Shown here: piece after piece, positions 43,686-52,022 of the stretch | Layout: each line of letters starts with the position of its first letter | Position numbering within the stretch: position 1 is the first letter of the stretch | Origin: Brevibacterium sp. CS2 | GTDB taxonomy: Bacteria > Actinomycetota > Actinomycetes > Actinomycetales > Brevibacteriaceae | Direction of reading: 5' to 3' | DNA: 64,000 nucleotides | Assembly: GCF_005280295.1 (NCBI RefSeq) | Contig: NZ_CP040020.1 | Coordinates: 1,116,001-1,180,000 of the forward strand | Made by a program: the position numbers and the translations under genes | Notes under the pieces: generated by a model | What the model was told of the DNA's origin: nothing | What the model saw: the letters and a program-made list of their open reading frames with translations, nothing else | The model's database searches: none

Positions 43686-44567
43686 ATGGGTAAGAAGTCC
43701 AAGAAGTCCAAGGAAGAACTCATCGCCAAGCGGCTGGCCAAGGCGCAGGCCGGGGCGTTCGTGCAGCGGCCCTTCGAGGGCCTGCCGTTCGAGGCCGACC
43801 TCGTGTGCCTGCGCGAGCTCGTGCCCGCCGCGACCGCGACCGCGAAGCTCACCGAGGAGTACGGCGGTGACGAGATCATCTTCGCCTCCCTCCTCCCCGC
43901 CGCCTGGCAGGCGCTCCACCGTGCCGACGGCGTCGTCATGGCAGGCCTCCAGGTCCCGTTCTCCTCACCGGACCCCTCGCGCGACATCGCCGCGGCGATC
44001 CTCTCCGTCAAGGACGCCGAACCCGGCACCTACCAGCAGGCGGACTCCGACCCCGGCGAGGGTCCGCGCCTGCAGGACATCCTCGACACCTCCGTCCCGT
44101 TCTCCGTGAGCGTGAGCGAGACCTTCGACTACTGGCTGCCGGAGGACACCGCGCAGCAGGACGAGGACATCACCGCCGCCCTCGAGCAGGCGAACGAGAA
44201 CATCAGCCCCACGGAGAAGCTCGTCTCCGCCGAAGCCGCCTACTGGACCGAGATGGGCGGGCGGATCTACGTCCGCTGGGCCCGCACCGACGGCGAGGAG
44301 ACCGTGATGAACGGCCTCGCCCGCCTCCACGCGCGCGGCGACAACACGTTCGGCGGGATCGGCAAGTACCTCGGCTGCTTCCGCGCTCACGGCATCGTGA
44401 TCCCCGTGTGGGAGCTGCCCGACGGCACCCAGCCCGACGAGGTCGAGGGACCGCTCGGCACCTTCGACGCCCAGCTCACCGAGGCGATGAACGAGTCCGG
44501 GAACCTCGACTACGAGGAGCGGCGCGCCAAGGCCGGCGTCGTCTCCCGCCAGCTCACGATCCGCTGA
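43686..44567 (+). CDS. DUF5926-family protein
   Basis: A 293-residue protein of a family found in actinobacteria and named only by number. It starts with a Lys-rich MGKKSKKSKEELIAKRLAKA, followed by RPFEGLPFEADLVCLREL, a conserved-looking acidic core, and a C-terminal GGIGKYLGCFRAHGIVIPVW. No motif suggests an enzyme. The stop overlaps the next gene start (TGATG), so the DUF5926 protein is cotranslated with a glycosyltransferase and then prephenate dehydratase, an arrangement that may be general. Role unknown. Confidence 0.85.
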   Translation: MGKKSKKSKEELIAKRLAKAQAGAFVQRPFEGLPFEADLVCLRELVPAATATAKLTEEYGGDEIIFASLLPAAWQALHRADGVVMAGLQVPFSSPDPSRDIAAAILSVKDAEPGTYQQADSDPGEGPRLQDILDTSVPFSVSVSETFDYWLPEDTAQQDEDITAALEQANENISPTEKLVSAEAAYWTEMGGRIYVRWARTDGEETVMNGLARLHARGDNTFGGIGKYLGCFRAHGIVIPVWELPDGTQPDEVEGPLGTFDAQLTEAMNESGNLDYEERRAKAGVVSRQLTIR

Positions 44568-45382
44568 TGACGCCTGCGCACCCGGAAACCGCCGGACCCG
44601 CGCCCGAGGCGGCTCCCGTCGGAGCGCTGCCCGAGGCGCCCGTCGCGGTGGCCGCGATCATCCCCGCCAAGGACGAGGCGGAGCGCATCGCCGCGACCGT
44701 CGCCTCGGCGCAGGAGATCCCCGGGGTCGACCTCGTCATCGTCGTCGACGACGGATCGCGCGACGACACCGGGGCGCTCGCCACGGCGGCCGGCGCCCGG
44801 GTCGTCACCCACCGGAAGAACCGGGGCAAGGCGGCGGCGATGATGACCGGCGCGTTCGCCGTCCGCAACCGGGAGATCTCCGGGCTCGGACCCGGCGAGA
44901 GGCCGCGACACCGCGCGCTCCTCTTCATCGACGGCGACCTCGAGGACTCCGCGGTCAACACCGCCCCGCTCACCGCACCGGTGCTCGCGGGACGGGCCGA
45001 CATGACGATCGCGATCCTGCCCCCGCAGAAGCGCACCGGCGGCGGGTTCGGGTTCGTCGTCGGGCTCGCCCGCAGGGGCATCAGCGAGCTCGCCGGGTTC
45101 ACCGCCACCCAGCCGCTGTCCGGGATGCGCTGCCTCACCCGCGAGGCCTTCGACGCTGCCCTGCCGTTCGCGGCCGGCTGGGGCGTGGAGACCGGGATGA
45201 CGATCGACGTCATCAACGCCGGGCTGCGCGTCGAGGAGGTCGAATGCGACCTCCACCACCGGGTCACCGGCAAGGACCTCAAGGCGCAGCTCCACCGCGC
45301 CGCCCAGTACCGCGACGTCGCCCGGGCGCTGCTGACCCGGCGGCTGCGGAGGCGGCGGGCCGGGAACGGAAACCCGTCATGA
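44567..45382 (+). CDS. Family 2 glycosyltransferase
   Basis: A 271-residue GT-A glycosyltransferase. The start of the catalytic domain is VAVAAIIPAKDEAERIAATV. The nucleotide-binding Asp pair is in VIVVDDGSRDDTG, the metal-binding DxD equivalent in LFIDGDLED, and a later acceptor part is GWGVETGMTIDVINAG. The type resembles dolichyl-phosphate- or glucosyl-3-phosphoglycerate-like enzymes; donor and acceptor cannot be fixed. It overlaps the DUF5926 stop (TGATG) and its own stop overlaps the pheA start (ATGA), so three genes are coupled. Confidence 0.88.
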   Translation: MTPAHPETAGPAPEAAPVGALPEAPVAVAAIIPAKDEAERIAATVASAQEIPGVDLVIVVDDGSRDDTGALATAAGARVVTHRKNRGKAAAMMTGAFAVRNREISGLGPGERPRHRALLFIDGDLEDSAVNTAPLTAPVLAGRADMTIAILPPQKRTGGGFGFVVGLARRGISELAGFTATQPLSGMRCLTREAFDAALPFAAGWGVETGMTIDVINAGLRVEEVECDLHHRVTGKDLKAQLHRAAQYRDVARALLTRRLRRRRAGNGNPS

Positions 45383-46317
45383 CGGCGTTCGGGTACCTCG
45401 GCCCGGAGGCGACCTTCACCGAGGCCGCCCTCATCCGGCTGCTCGACGAGCGCGGCATCACCGACGCCGAGCGGGTACCCATGCACAACGCCGAGGCGGC
45501 GCTGGCCGGGCTGGCCCGCGGCGAGCTCGACGGGGCTGTCGTGCCGATCGAGAACTCGCTCGAGGGTGGGGTGCCGGCTACGCTCGACGCGCTCACCCGC
45601 AACGGGAAGCTGCAGATCGTTGCGGAGACCCTCGTGCAGGTGACCTTCGTCCTCGCGGTGCGCCCGGGCACGCAGCTGTCCGACATCCGCAGCTTCGCGA
45701 CCCACCCGCACGGGGAGGCGCAGACGCGCACGTGGATCTCCGAACACCTCGGGAACGCGCACTTCCTGCCCGCCTCCTCCACCGCGGCCGCCGCGCGCGA
45801 CCTCGCCGCCGGGGACGTTGAGTACCAGGCCGCGATCTGCCCGGCCCTCGCCGCCGAGCGCTACGGGCTGGAGGTCCTCGCCGCCGGGATCGGCGACCGC
45901 GCGGACGCGATCACGCGGTTCGTGCTCGTGCGCACCCCGGCCGACCTCCCCGCTCCTACGGGGGCGGACAAGACGACGATCGTCGCGGTGCTGTCGAGCG
46001 ACCGGGCCGGCGCGCTCCTCGAGCTGCTCGAGCAGTTCGCCGCACGCGGGGTCAACATGTCGCGCATCGAGTCGCGTCCCACCGGGGACGGGCTCGGCCT
46101 CTACCAGTTCTCGATCGACCTCCAGGGGCACATCGCGGAGGCGCGGATGGCCGAGGCGCTCATGGGCGTGCACCGGGTGGCCCGGCGGATGCAGTTCCTC
46201 GGCTCGTACCCCGCGGCGGCCGGGGACACGGTGATCGTCGACCCGCGCACCACGGACACCTCCTTCGCCGAGGCGCGCGCCTGGCTCGACACGGTTCTCT
46301 CCACCTCCCGCCCCTGA
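45379..46317 (+). CDS. pheA: Prephenate dehydratase
   Basis: A 312-residue enzyme that converts prephenate to phenylpyruvate in phenylalanine synthesis. The catalytic domain (1 to about 185) shows FGYLGPEATFTEAAL, VVPIENSLEGGV and the family TRF motif in DAITRFVLVRT. The C-terminal ACT domain (about 195-270) has the phenylalanine-binding ESRP (MSRIESRPTG). Length and order are those of stand-alone bacterial prephenate dehydratases. ATG 45379 overlaps the glycosyltransferase stop. A hairpin arm begins six bases after its stop. Confidence 0.95.
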   Translation: MTAFGYLGPEATFTEAALIRLLDERGITDAERVPMHNAEAALAGLARGELDGAVVPIENSLEGGVPATLDALTRNGKLQIVAETLVQVTFVLAVRPGTQLSDIRSFATHPHGEAQTRTWISEHLGNAHFLPASSTAAAARDLAAGDVEYQAAICPALAAERYGLEVLAAGIGDRADAITRFVLVRTPADLPAPTGADKTTIVAVLSSDRAGALLELLEQFAARGVNMSRIESRPTGDGLGLYQFSIDLQGHIAEARMAEALMGVHRVARRMQFLGSYPAAAGDTVIVDPRTTDTSFAEARAWLDTVLSTSRP

Positions 46318-46322
46318 ACACT

Positions 46323-46343
46323 CAATTTTCGAAGGTTCCTGAG
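46323..46343 (+). repeat. Left half of a split 21-bp hairpin (after pheA)
   Basis: The 21 bases that end TTCGAAGGTTCCTGAG match the complement of 50815-50835 at 20 of 21 positions, in inverted orientation. In the uninterrupted state the two arms would form a terminator between convergent pheA and metB genes. The next 210 bases, to the small membrane-protein gene, contain nothing recognised. The flanking 46320-46342 is identical to 3893-3915. Confidence 0.75.
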
Positions 46344-46555
46344 CGCGAAACCGCCGTTCTCTGCGATCTCAGAGGCAGCCTCATTCCCGCAGGTGGCCGG
46401 TGTGTCTGTTGTCAGCAGGGCCGGTGTCGTCGATACTTGAAAGGCGTACCAGCTAATCAAGGCGCATTGTCCCCGCCGGGGGCGGCCCTCTCCGCGGGCA
46501 CGGAGTCCGCGGATCCGGGTCCGAGTCGCCGCACCACCAATGTCAGAAGACAGTC

Positions 46556-46765
46556 ATGGGATTCGGAGTCGGAGTCTTCCTCATCCTCGTCGGAGCGATC
46601 CTCGCATTCGCCGTGGGCGTCCTCGCGCTCATCCTCGGTTTCGTCACGCTCGCCTCGCGGCGTCGTCGCAGCGATGTGACCTACCGTGAGGCCCCCGCCC
46701 CCGGACCGCAGGCCGGTCCCGGCGGCAATGTCGAGCGCACCGAGCACTACCGCGACGGGCTCTGA
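46556..46765 (+). CDS. Small membrane protein, DUF6458-like with a missing middle
   Basis: A 69-residue protein: MGFGVGVFLILVGAILAFAV directly joined to GVLALILGFVTLASRRRRSD, then a Pro/Gly tail. Both ends match the start and the second helix of DUF6458-type proteins, but the loop and about 20-25 residues between the two helices are absent. The result is one long hydrophobic stretch instead of two. It looks like an in-frame internal deletion, or a short natural variant. ATG 46556; ribosome site weak (GAAGAC). The gene lies in the inserted 4.5-kb segment. No function is known. Confidence 0.6.
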   Translation: MGFGVGVFLILVGAILAFAVGVLALILGFVTLASRRRRSDVTYREAPAPGPQAGPGGNVERTEHYRDGL

Positions 46766-46787
46766 GCCCCACGGACCCAGCCGCACC

Positions 46788-46827
46788 CGCCGGCCCGGCC
46801 CCCCCCCCCCCGGGGGCCGGGCCGGCG
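46788..46827. terminator. Perfect 16-bp G+C hairpin with a 13-C run
   Basis: The stem 46788-46803 pairs exactly with 46812-46827 (core GCCGGCCCGGCC and its complement). The left arm end and loop form a run of 13 cytosines (46799-46811). It lies between the convergent small membrane-protein and M20 peptidase genes. The C-run is likely length-variable. Confidence 0.75.
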
Positions 46828-46903
46828 GCGTCTGCGCCCTGCATGGTTGCAGAGGCAGCAGCCTGTGCGAACGGACTCGGAAGGCAGTTCCGGCACCGCA
46901 CTG

Positions 46904-48223
46904 TCACTGCGCGACGGCGACCTCGTCGACTCCGCACCACTCGGCGATGAACAGGGCGATCGATTTCGTGATCCGGCGGACGGACTCGAGATCGACGCAT
47001 TCGTCATTGCCGTGGATGGCGCGCGAGACCGGACCGTACACCAGAGTCGGGATACCGGCGTACTGGACGAAGACCCGCCCGTCGAGGTAGCCGGGAGTGG
47101 TGAACGACTCGAGCTCCGCGCCGAAGACCTCCCGGTGCGCCCCCTCGAGAACGGACTCCGCGGCGGAGCCCTCCTCGAGCACGTACCCCTCGGCATAGAA
47201 GCCCGTGCGCTTCGCTTCGACGCTGATCGGGTTCCCGGCGGCGTCCGTGGTGATCTGGTCGACCACCTCGGTGATGGCGGCCCACCCCTCGTCCGCCGTC
47301 GTACCGGGGTAGAGCGCGCATCGGAGATCGACCTCGCACCATGCGGGCACACTCGACCCCCAGTCGCCGCCGCGGATCATCCCGACGTTGAGATTGATCG
47401 GGTGATCGAGGTCCGCGAAGTGGCGGTGCCGGCCCTTCTCCGCGTTCCATCGCTCCTCGAGCCGCCGCAGCTCGCCGACGGCGAAGTACGCCGCGTCGAT
47501 CGCGTTGAAGCCCGTCGCCATCTCCCGCACGTGCGTAGGCCGTCCCGTCACCCGGATGCGGAACCAGATGACGCCGACGTTCGCGCGGACGAGCATGTCC
47601 TCCTCGGGCTCGGGGATGATCACGGCGTCGGCGGTGTATCCGCGCATGAGGGCCGAGAGGGACCCGTTGCCGGTGCACTCTTCCTCGGCCACGGATTCGA
47701 AGTGGATCCTGCCGCCCGGTGCGAAGCCGGCCGCCTTCACCGCGTCGAAGGCGAAGAGGTTCGCCGCCAGGCCCGCTTTCATGTCGCCGCTGCCGCGCCC
47801 GTGGAGCCAGCCGTCGCTGATCGTCGCGTCCCACGGTGAGCGCGACCACTGGTCCTCCGGACCCTCCGGGACGACGTCGACGTGCCCGTTGAGGATGAGC
47901 GACCTGCCGTTCTCCGCGGCGGGGCGATAGGTGCCCACGACGTTGTCGACCCCGTCGTAGGAGACCTCGACGATCCCGGCTCCGGGGTGCTCGGCGAGCT
48001 CGGAGGCATCGAGCGCCCACCGGTCGATGTCGAGCCCGCGTGCCTCCATGGCCCGTTCCATGAGGTCCTGTGCAGAACCCTCCGCAGTGCGCAGCGACGG
48101 GTGTCGGACGAGCTCCTGGGTGAACCTGATCTGCTCGTCGAACCGTTCGTCCACCGCCCGGAGGATCCGATCGCGGTGCTCAGCGCGGAGGCCGGTGCCG
48201 GTTCCGTCGGTGTGGTCCATCAT
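46904..48223 (-). CDS. M20-family metallopeptidase (ArgE/DapE-like deacylase)
   Basis: A 439-residue zinc deacylase or peptidase of the M20 family. Metal-ligand motifs are in order: LILNGHVDVVPEG (His, Asp), GRGSGDMKAGLAAN (Asp), ESVAEEECTGNGS (catalytic Glu, Glu ligand), PEPEEDMLVRANVG, and near the C-terminus VSRAIHGNDECVDLES (His ligand). A dimerisation domain is inserted in the middle. Tandem ATGs are at 48223/48220, with GGAAGGACCC upstream. Substrate is an N-acyl amino acid or small peptide; not assigned further. It is downstream of the epimerase gene on the same strand, in the inserted segment. Confidence 0.9.
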   Translation of the reverse strand: MMDHTDGTGTGLRAEHRDRILRAVDERFDEQIRFTQELVRHPSLRTAEGSAQDLMERAMEARGLDIDRWALDASELAEHPGAGIVEVSYDGVDNVVGTYRPAAENGRSLILNGHVDVVPEGPEDQWSRSPWDATISDGWLHGRGSGDMKAGLAANLFAFDAVKAAGFAPGGRIHFESVAEEECTGNGSLSALMRGYTADAVIIPEPEEDMLVRANVGVIWFRIRVTGRPTHVREMATGFNAIDAAYFAVGELRRLEERWNAEKGRHRHFADLDHPINLNVGMIRGGDWGSSVPAWCEVDLRCALYPGTTADEGWAAITEVVDQITTDAAGNPISVEAKRTGFYAEGYVLEEGSAAESVLEGAHREVFGAELESFTTPGYLDGRVFVQYAGIPTLVYGPVSRAIHGNDECVDLESVRRITKSIALFIAEWCGVDEVAVAQ

Positions 48224-48316
48224 CGGGTCCTTCCGTTGTGCTGACAGTGATCGGGGCGATCGGTGCACTGCGGTCCGGGCAGGCCTTCGGCTGCCGGGCA
48301 GATGCTCGGCTGCCGG

Positions 48317-49249
48317 TCAGGCCCGTCGCGGGGCGAGGTGCTGGATGCCGGTGAATCCGAGCTGCTGCTCGAGGCGGGTGAGATCGTAGGTCCGCTCGTG
48401 GATGACCTGCCGGATCGTGTACCGGGTGATGAGCGGGCGGCCGCCCCTCTTCCGCGCGCGCCGCTCCGCATACCAGGTCTTCGCCAGCGCGAGGTCGGCG
48501 GCCACCTCGTCGAGTTCGACCCGCTCCTCGCCGGCCCGCGCCAGGTAGGTGAGCAGCGCGTCCTTGAGCACATAGGGCTTCGGGTCGCCGACATTGATCG
48601 GCCCGGAGATGCCGGGCCGGTCGATACCGGCGAGCACGGCGCCCGTCAGGGTGTCGATGTGAGTGAGCGTCATCTGCTTGCGGCCTCCACCGGGGATCCG
48701 GAGTGTGCCGTTCTCGATCGTCGCGCGCAGCCGCGGGAACAGTGTGGTGTCCCCGGGGCCGTAGACCACGGTGGGGCGGAGCACGAGGGTCTGCGGGCGC
48801 ACCCGCTGGACGACCGCCTCGGCGAGCGCCTTCGACAGCGCCGGCCCGGGTTCCGGGTAGCGGTCCTCCGCGACAGGACCGGCCTCCTCGTAGAGGCGAT
48901 GGTGGTCGCGCTGCGGGTCGTAGACGTCGGTCGAGGACAGGTGGATGATCCGCTGGTCCGGGAAGGCGTCGAGCACGTGCCGGGTGCCGGTGACGTTGAC
49001 CGTGTGGAGCTCGTCGGGGTCGGCCCAGTCGTCGATGAGACCGGCGCAGTGCACCACCGTCTCCAGGTACGGCAGGGCTCGCAGCGCCGAGGCGTCGACC
49101 GGTTCGCGGATGTCCCAAGTGTGATGGGCCAGGCCCGGGATCTGCGGGTCGGTGCGGCCCAGGCTGACGACGCGTCGACCGTCCTCCAGCAGACGCTGGA
49201 CGACGGCGCGCCCGATGAACCCCGAAGCTCCGGTGACGACGATCGACAT
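48317..49249 (-). CDS. NAD-dependent epimerase/dehydratase-like protein
   Basis: A 310-residue extended SDR: cofactor motif VVTGASGFIGRAVVQRLLED, TVVHCAGLID, Ser/Thr in HLSSTDVYDPQ, and LRPTVVYGPGDT. The active-site YxxxK is altered: the Lys is there (GPALSKALAEAV) but Pro stands in the Tyr position. Catalysis may therefore differ or be lost, though another Tyr could substitute. The role is unknown. ATG 49249 follows AAGGACG. The gene is 93 bases ahead of the M20 gene, and about 280 bases from the left end of the IS30 element. Confidence 0.82.
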   Translation of the reverse strand: MSIVVTGASGFIGRAVVQRLLEDGRRVVSLGRTDPQIPGLAHHTWDIREPVDASALRALPYLETVVHCAGLIDDWADPDELHTVNVTGTRHVLDAFPDQRIIHLSSTDVYDPQRDHHRLYEEAGPVAEDRYPEPGPALSKALAEAVVQRVRPQTLVLRPTVVYGPGDTTLFPRLRATIENGTLRIPGGGRKQMTLTHIDTLTGAVLAGIDRPGISGPINVGDPKPYVLKDALLTYLARAGEERVELDEVAADLALAKTWYAERRARKRGGRPLITRYTIRQVIHERTYDLTRLEQQLGFTGIQHLAPRRA

Positions 49250-49259
49250 GCACGTCCTT

Positions 49260-49531
49260 TCCTCCCCTCCAGGCTAGTGCGCCCGAGGTGCGGCGGAGTG
49301 CATTGGCCGGTGTGTCCTCCGGCGCGGTCGTCCGGGGTTGGAGGCCGGGTGGGGCGCCCCGCGGATCCGCGCGTCCGCGACACCGTGCCGGGGCGCTGTG
49401 GGAGGGCGCCGTGCCGGGGCACCGATGCTGACCCCGTGCCCGGGCACGATGACCTCACACCGCGTCCGCGACACCGTGCCGGGCGCCCCGGCACCGGGCC
49501 GTGACATTGCATAGATGCGCGGAACTGCTCT
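49260..49531. repeat. Intergenic stretch with a 23-bp direct repeat before the IS30 end
   Basis: No gene. The sequence CGCGTCCGCGACACCGTGCC occurs twice, near 49370 and near 49462, about 92 bases apart. Several GTGCCGGGGC-like blocks fill the space between. It lies just upstream of the IS30 left end. Confidence 0.6.
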
Positions 49532-50813
49532 GGTGGTGTCATACAGTCATCGCAACACTCGTTGTCAGGGTAGGTGCGAAAGGGGTTGTGTGATGGTCGG
49601 GTCGAGGAATGCGGGCAGGGTCGGTCGGTACGGTCTGGCGTGGGAGTTCGAATTCCGGGTCTGGGAACTACGCGGGCAGGGACTCTCGATCGAGGAGATC
49701 GCTTCCACGGTCGAGAAGTCCGCGACCTGGGTCTCGCGGATCATCTCGCGCCGCGGGGGAATGCCACCGCGGCGCATCCCTCCGGGATCACGGGCCCGCA
49801 AGGGCCAGCACTTGACGATCTCGGATCGCGAAGCGATCCTCGCCGGTCTGGCCGCGGGGTATTCGATGCGCACGATCGCAGCATCGCTGGGGGTGAGTCC
49901 CTCGACGATCAGTCGCGAGGTCGCGCGGAATCGTGATCGCAGGCTCGTCGGGGCCGGGGTCGATTACTCCCCGGCACGCGCCCAGCTCAAAGCGGTGCAT
50001 CGCCGGCACCGGACGCGGCCATGCAAACTCGCGACGAACGCCCGGTTGCGGGACTGGGTGCAGGAGAAACTCAGCCAGCAGCGATGGTCACCGAAACTCA
50101 TCGCGTTGATGCTGGTCGAGGAGTTCCCCGACGATGTGTCTATGAGAGTCAGTCACGAAACGATCTATCAAGCGCTCTACGTGCAGGCCAAGGGCGGACT
50201 CAGACGTGAGCTCACCACGTACCTGCGGACCCGCAGGAAACAGCGGAAGTCCCGTTCCAGCACGGAACGACGCGGCCGGATCAGTGACATGGTCAATATC
50301 GCCGACCGGCCCTTCGACCCTGATGATCGCAGTGTGCCCGGGCACTGGGAGGGCGATGAGATCATCGGGAAGGACCACAAGAGCGCGCTGGTCACGGTGG
50401 TGGAGCGCCAGACCCGGTACGCGGTGATCATCCGGCTGCCCGATGGGCATGGGCCCGAACCCGTCGCCCGGGTGATCGCAGAGCGATTCGGGGAGTTCCC
50501 GACCCGGATGCGCAAGTCCTTGACCTGGGATCAGGGAGTCGAGATGGGGCAGCACAAGCAGATCACCGCCGCGACGAAGATGGACGTGTATTTCTGTGAC
50601 CCGCATTCCCCGTGGCAGCGCGGGACGAACGAGAACACCAACGGACTCATCCGCGGGTTCTTCCCCAAAGGCACAGACTTCCGCGACGTCACCGATGAAG
50701 AAGTCGCCCACGTCGAGTACCTGATCAACACGCGGCCGAGGCCCACACTCGAGTTGCAGACCCCGGCCGACATGTTCGAAAAGCTCCTGATGCGTTAGAA
50801 GCTTGACACCACC
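49532..50813 (+). mobile_element. Complete IS30-family insertion sequence, 1,282 bp
   Basis: Terminal inverted repeats start GGTGGTGTCA at 49532 and end TGACACCACC at 50813; further matching bases (A-x-CGCA-x-CA) extend the imperfect repeat to about 26 bp. A 3-bp target duplication TCT flanks the element (49529-49531 and 50814-50816). One full-length transposase gene fills it; the transposase stop lies 15 bases before the right end. The right flank directly continues into a hairpin arm. The ends and duplication look intact, so the element may still move. Confidence 0.88.
49593..50798 (+). CDS. IS30-family transposase
   Basis: A 401-residue DDE transposase. The N-terminal helix-turn-helix repeats are visible (GLSIEEIASTVEKSATWVSR, then YSMRTIAASLGVSPSTISRE). 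The catalytic core has the DDE residues in GHWEGDEIIGKDHKSAL, LTWDQGVEMGQH, and the Glu in GTNENTNGLIRGFFPKGTDF. The end is ELQTPADMFEKLLMR. I chose ATG 49593 with AAAGGGG upstream; the in-frame ATG at 49515 lies outside the element's left end and cannot be its own start. No frameshift or stop interrupts it, so the protein should be active. Confidence 0.95.
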   Translation: MVGSRNAGRVGRYGLAWEFEFRVWELRGQGLSIEEIASTVEKSATWVSRIISRRGGMPPRRIPPGSRARKGQHLTISDREAILAGLAAGYSMRTIAASLGVSPSTISREVARNRDRRLVGAGVDYSPARAQLKAVHRRHRTRPCKLATNARLRDWVQEKLSQQRWSPKLIALMLVEEFPDDVSMRVSHETIYQALYVQAKGGLRRELTTYLRTRRKQRKSRSSTERRGRISDMVNIADRPFDPDDRSVPGHWEGDEIIGKDHKSALVTVVERQTRYAVIIRLPDGHGPEPVARVIAERFGEFPTRMRKSLTWDQGVEMGQHKQITAATKMDVYFCDPHSPWQRGTNENTNGLIRGFFPKGTDFRDVTDEEVAHVEYLINTRPRPTLELQTPADMFEKLLMR

Positions 50814-50814
50814 T

Positions 50815-50835
50815 CTCAGAAACCTTCGAAAATTG
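50815..50835 (-). repeat. Right half of the split hairpin (before metB)
   Basis: CTCAGAAACCTTCGAAAATT plus one G is the inverted copy of 46323-46343 with one mismatch. It starts one base inside the TCT duplication of the IS30 element and ends 20 bases before the metB stop. The core AAACCTTCGAA also stands six bases after the IS30 right end in the remnant at 3945. Confidence 0.75.
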
Positions 50836-50855
50836 CTGTGAGGGGGAGGGGAGGG

Positions 50856-52022
50856 TCAGAGGCGGTCGAGCGCCTGGGTGAGGTCGGCGAGGAGGTCCTC
50901 GACGTCCTCGATGCCCACCGACAGCCGCACGAGGTTCGCCGGCACCTCGAGGTCGGTGCCCTGGACCGAGGCGTGGGTCATGTCGTAGGGGTACTCGATG
51001 AGCGACTCGATCCCGCCCAGGGACTCCGCGAGCGTGAACACCTTGGTGCTGTCGACGAGGGTCCGGGCGGCCTCGCGCCCGCCGGCCACCTGGATCGACA
51101 TCATGCCGCCGAACATCCCCTCACGCATCTGGCGAGCCGCGACCGCGTGGCCGGGGTGGGATTCGAGCCCGGGGTAGAGGACCGTCTCGACCTTCGGGTG
51201 GTCGGTGAGCGCCGCGGCGAGCGCGGCGGCGTTCTGGCTGTGCTGCTTGACCCGCACGGCGAGGGTCTTGATGCCGCGCATCGTCAGCCAGGCGTCGAAC
51301 GGGCTGGAGACCGCGCCGGCGGCGTTCTGCATGTAGCCGATCGCCTCGGCGTGGGTGTCGTCGGCGAGGACGAGCGCACCGCCGACCACGTCGGAGTGGC
51401 CGCCGAGGTACTTCGTCACCGAGTGCACGACGATGTCCGCGCCCTGGCTGATCGGGTTCTGGAGGTACGGGGTGGCGAAGGTGTTGTCGACGACGAGGAT
51501 CGCCCCGGCCTCGCGGGCCAGACGGGCGGTCTCGCGGATGTCGACGACGTTGAGCAGCGGATTGGTGGGCGTCTCCACCCACACGACCTTGGGCCGGTGG
51601 GCGGCGATCGCATCGGCCGCGGTGCTCGTGTCCGTGAGGTCGACGGCGAAGTGCTTGACGCCCCACTGCCCGAACACCGCGTTGATGAGGCGGAAGGTGC
51701 CGCCGTAGGCGTCGTTGCCGAGCAGGATCGTGTCACCGGGAGCGGTGAGCGCGCGCAGCAGGGCGTCCTCCGCGGCCAGCCCGCTGGCGAAGGAGAACGC
51801 GTGCGCCCCGCCCTCGATCGCGGCGAGCTGCGCCTGCAGGGCGTCGCGGGTGGGATTCGCGCTGCGCGAGTACTCGTACCCGCTGCGGAATCCGCCCACC
51901 CCGTCCTGCTTGTAGGTCGAGCTCATGTGGAGCGGCGGGATCACCGCGCCGGTCTGCGCATCCGGCTCCTGCCCGGCGTGGATGGCCTTGGTGGAGAAGG
52001 AGGGGGTGATGTTCTCGGTCAC
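50856..52022 (-). CDS. metB: Cystathionine gamma-synthase / gamma-lyase (PLP enzyme)
   Basis: A 388-residue PLP enzyme of the Cys/Met metabolism family. Motifs: STKAIHAGQEPDAQTGAVIP, EYSRSANPTRDALQ, the PLP lysine in VVHSVTKYLGGHSDVVGGAL (about residue 203), and SLGGIESLIEYP. It either makes cystathionine from O-acyl-homoserine and cysteine or cleaves it. The pairing with cystathionine beta-synthase suggests gamma-lyase activity in reverse transsulfuration; the sequence alone does not decide, so metB is used loosely. Start is GTG 52022, overlapping the beta-synthase stop (GTGA), with GAAAGGACC upstream. Confidence 0.9.
   Translation of the reverse strand: MTENITPSFSTKAIHAGQEPDAQTGAVIPPLHMSSTYKQDGVGGFRSGYEYSRSANPTRDALQAQLAAIEGGAHAFSFASGLAAEDALLRALTAPGDTILLGNDAYGGTFRLINAVFGQWGVKHFAVDLTDTSTAADAIAAHRPKVVWVETPTNPLLNVVDIRETARLAREAGAILVVDNTFATPYLQNPISQGADIVVHSVTKYLGGHSDVVGGALVLADDTHAEAIGYMQNAAGAVSSPFDAWLTMRGIKTLAVRVKQHSQNAAALAAALTDHPKVETVLYPGLESHPGHAVAARQMREGMFGGMMSIQVAGGREAARTLVDSTKVFTLAESLGGIESLIEYPYDMTHASVQGTDLEVPANLVRLSVGIEDVEDLLADLTQALDRL

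Noticed and set aside
49515..49592. Earlier start for the transposase
   Set aside because: It lies outside the left end of the IS30 element, so it cannot be its native start.
46320..50836. Prophage or integrative element in the 4.5-kb insert
   Set aside because: No integrase, phage or conjugation gene; only IS30 and metabolic genes.
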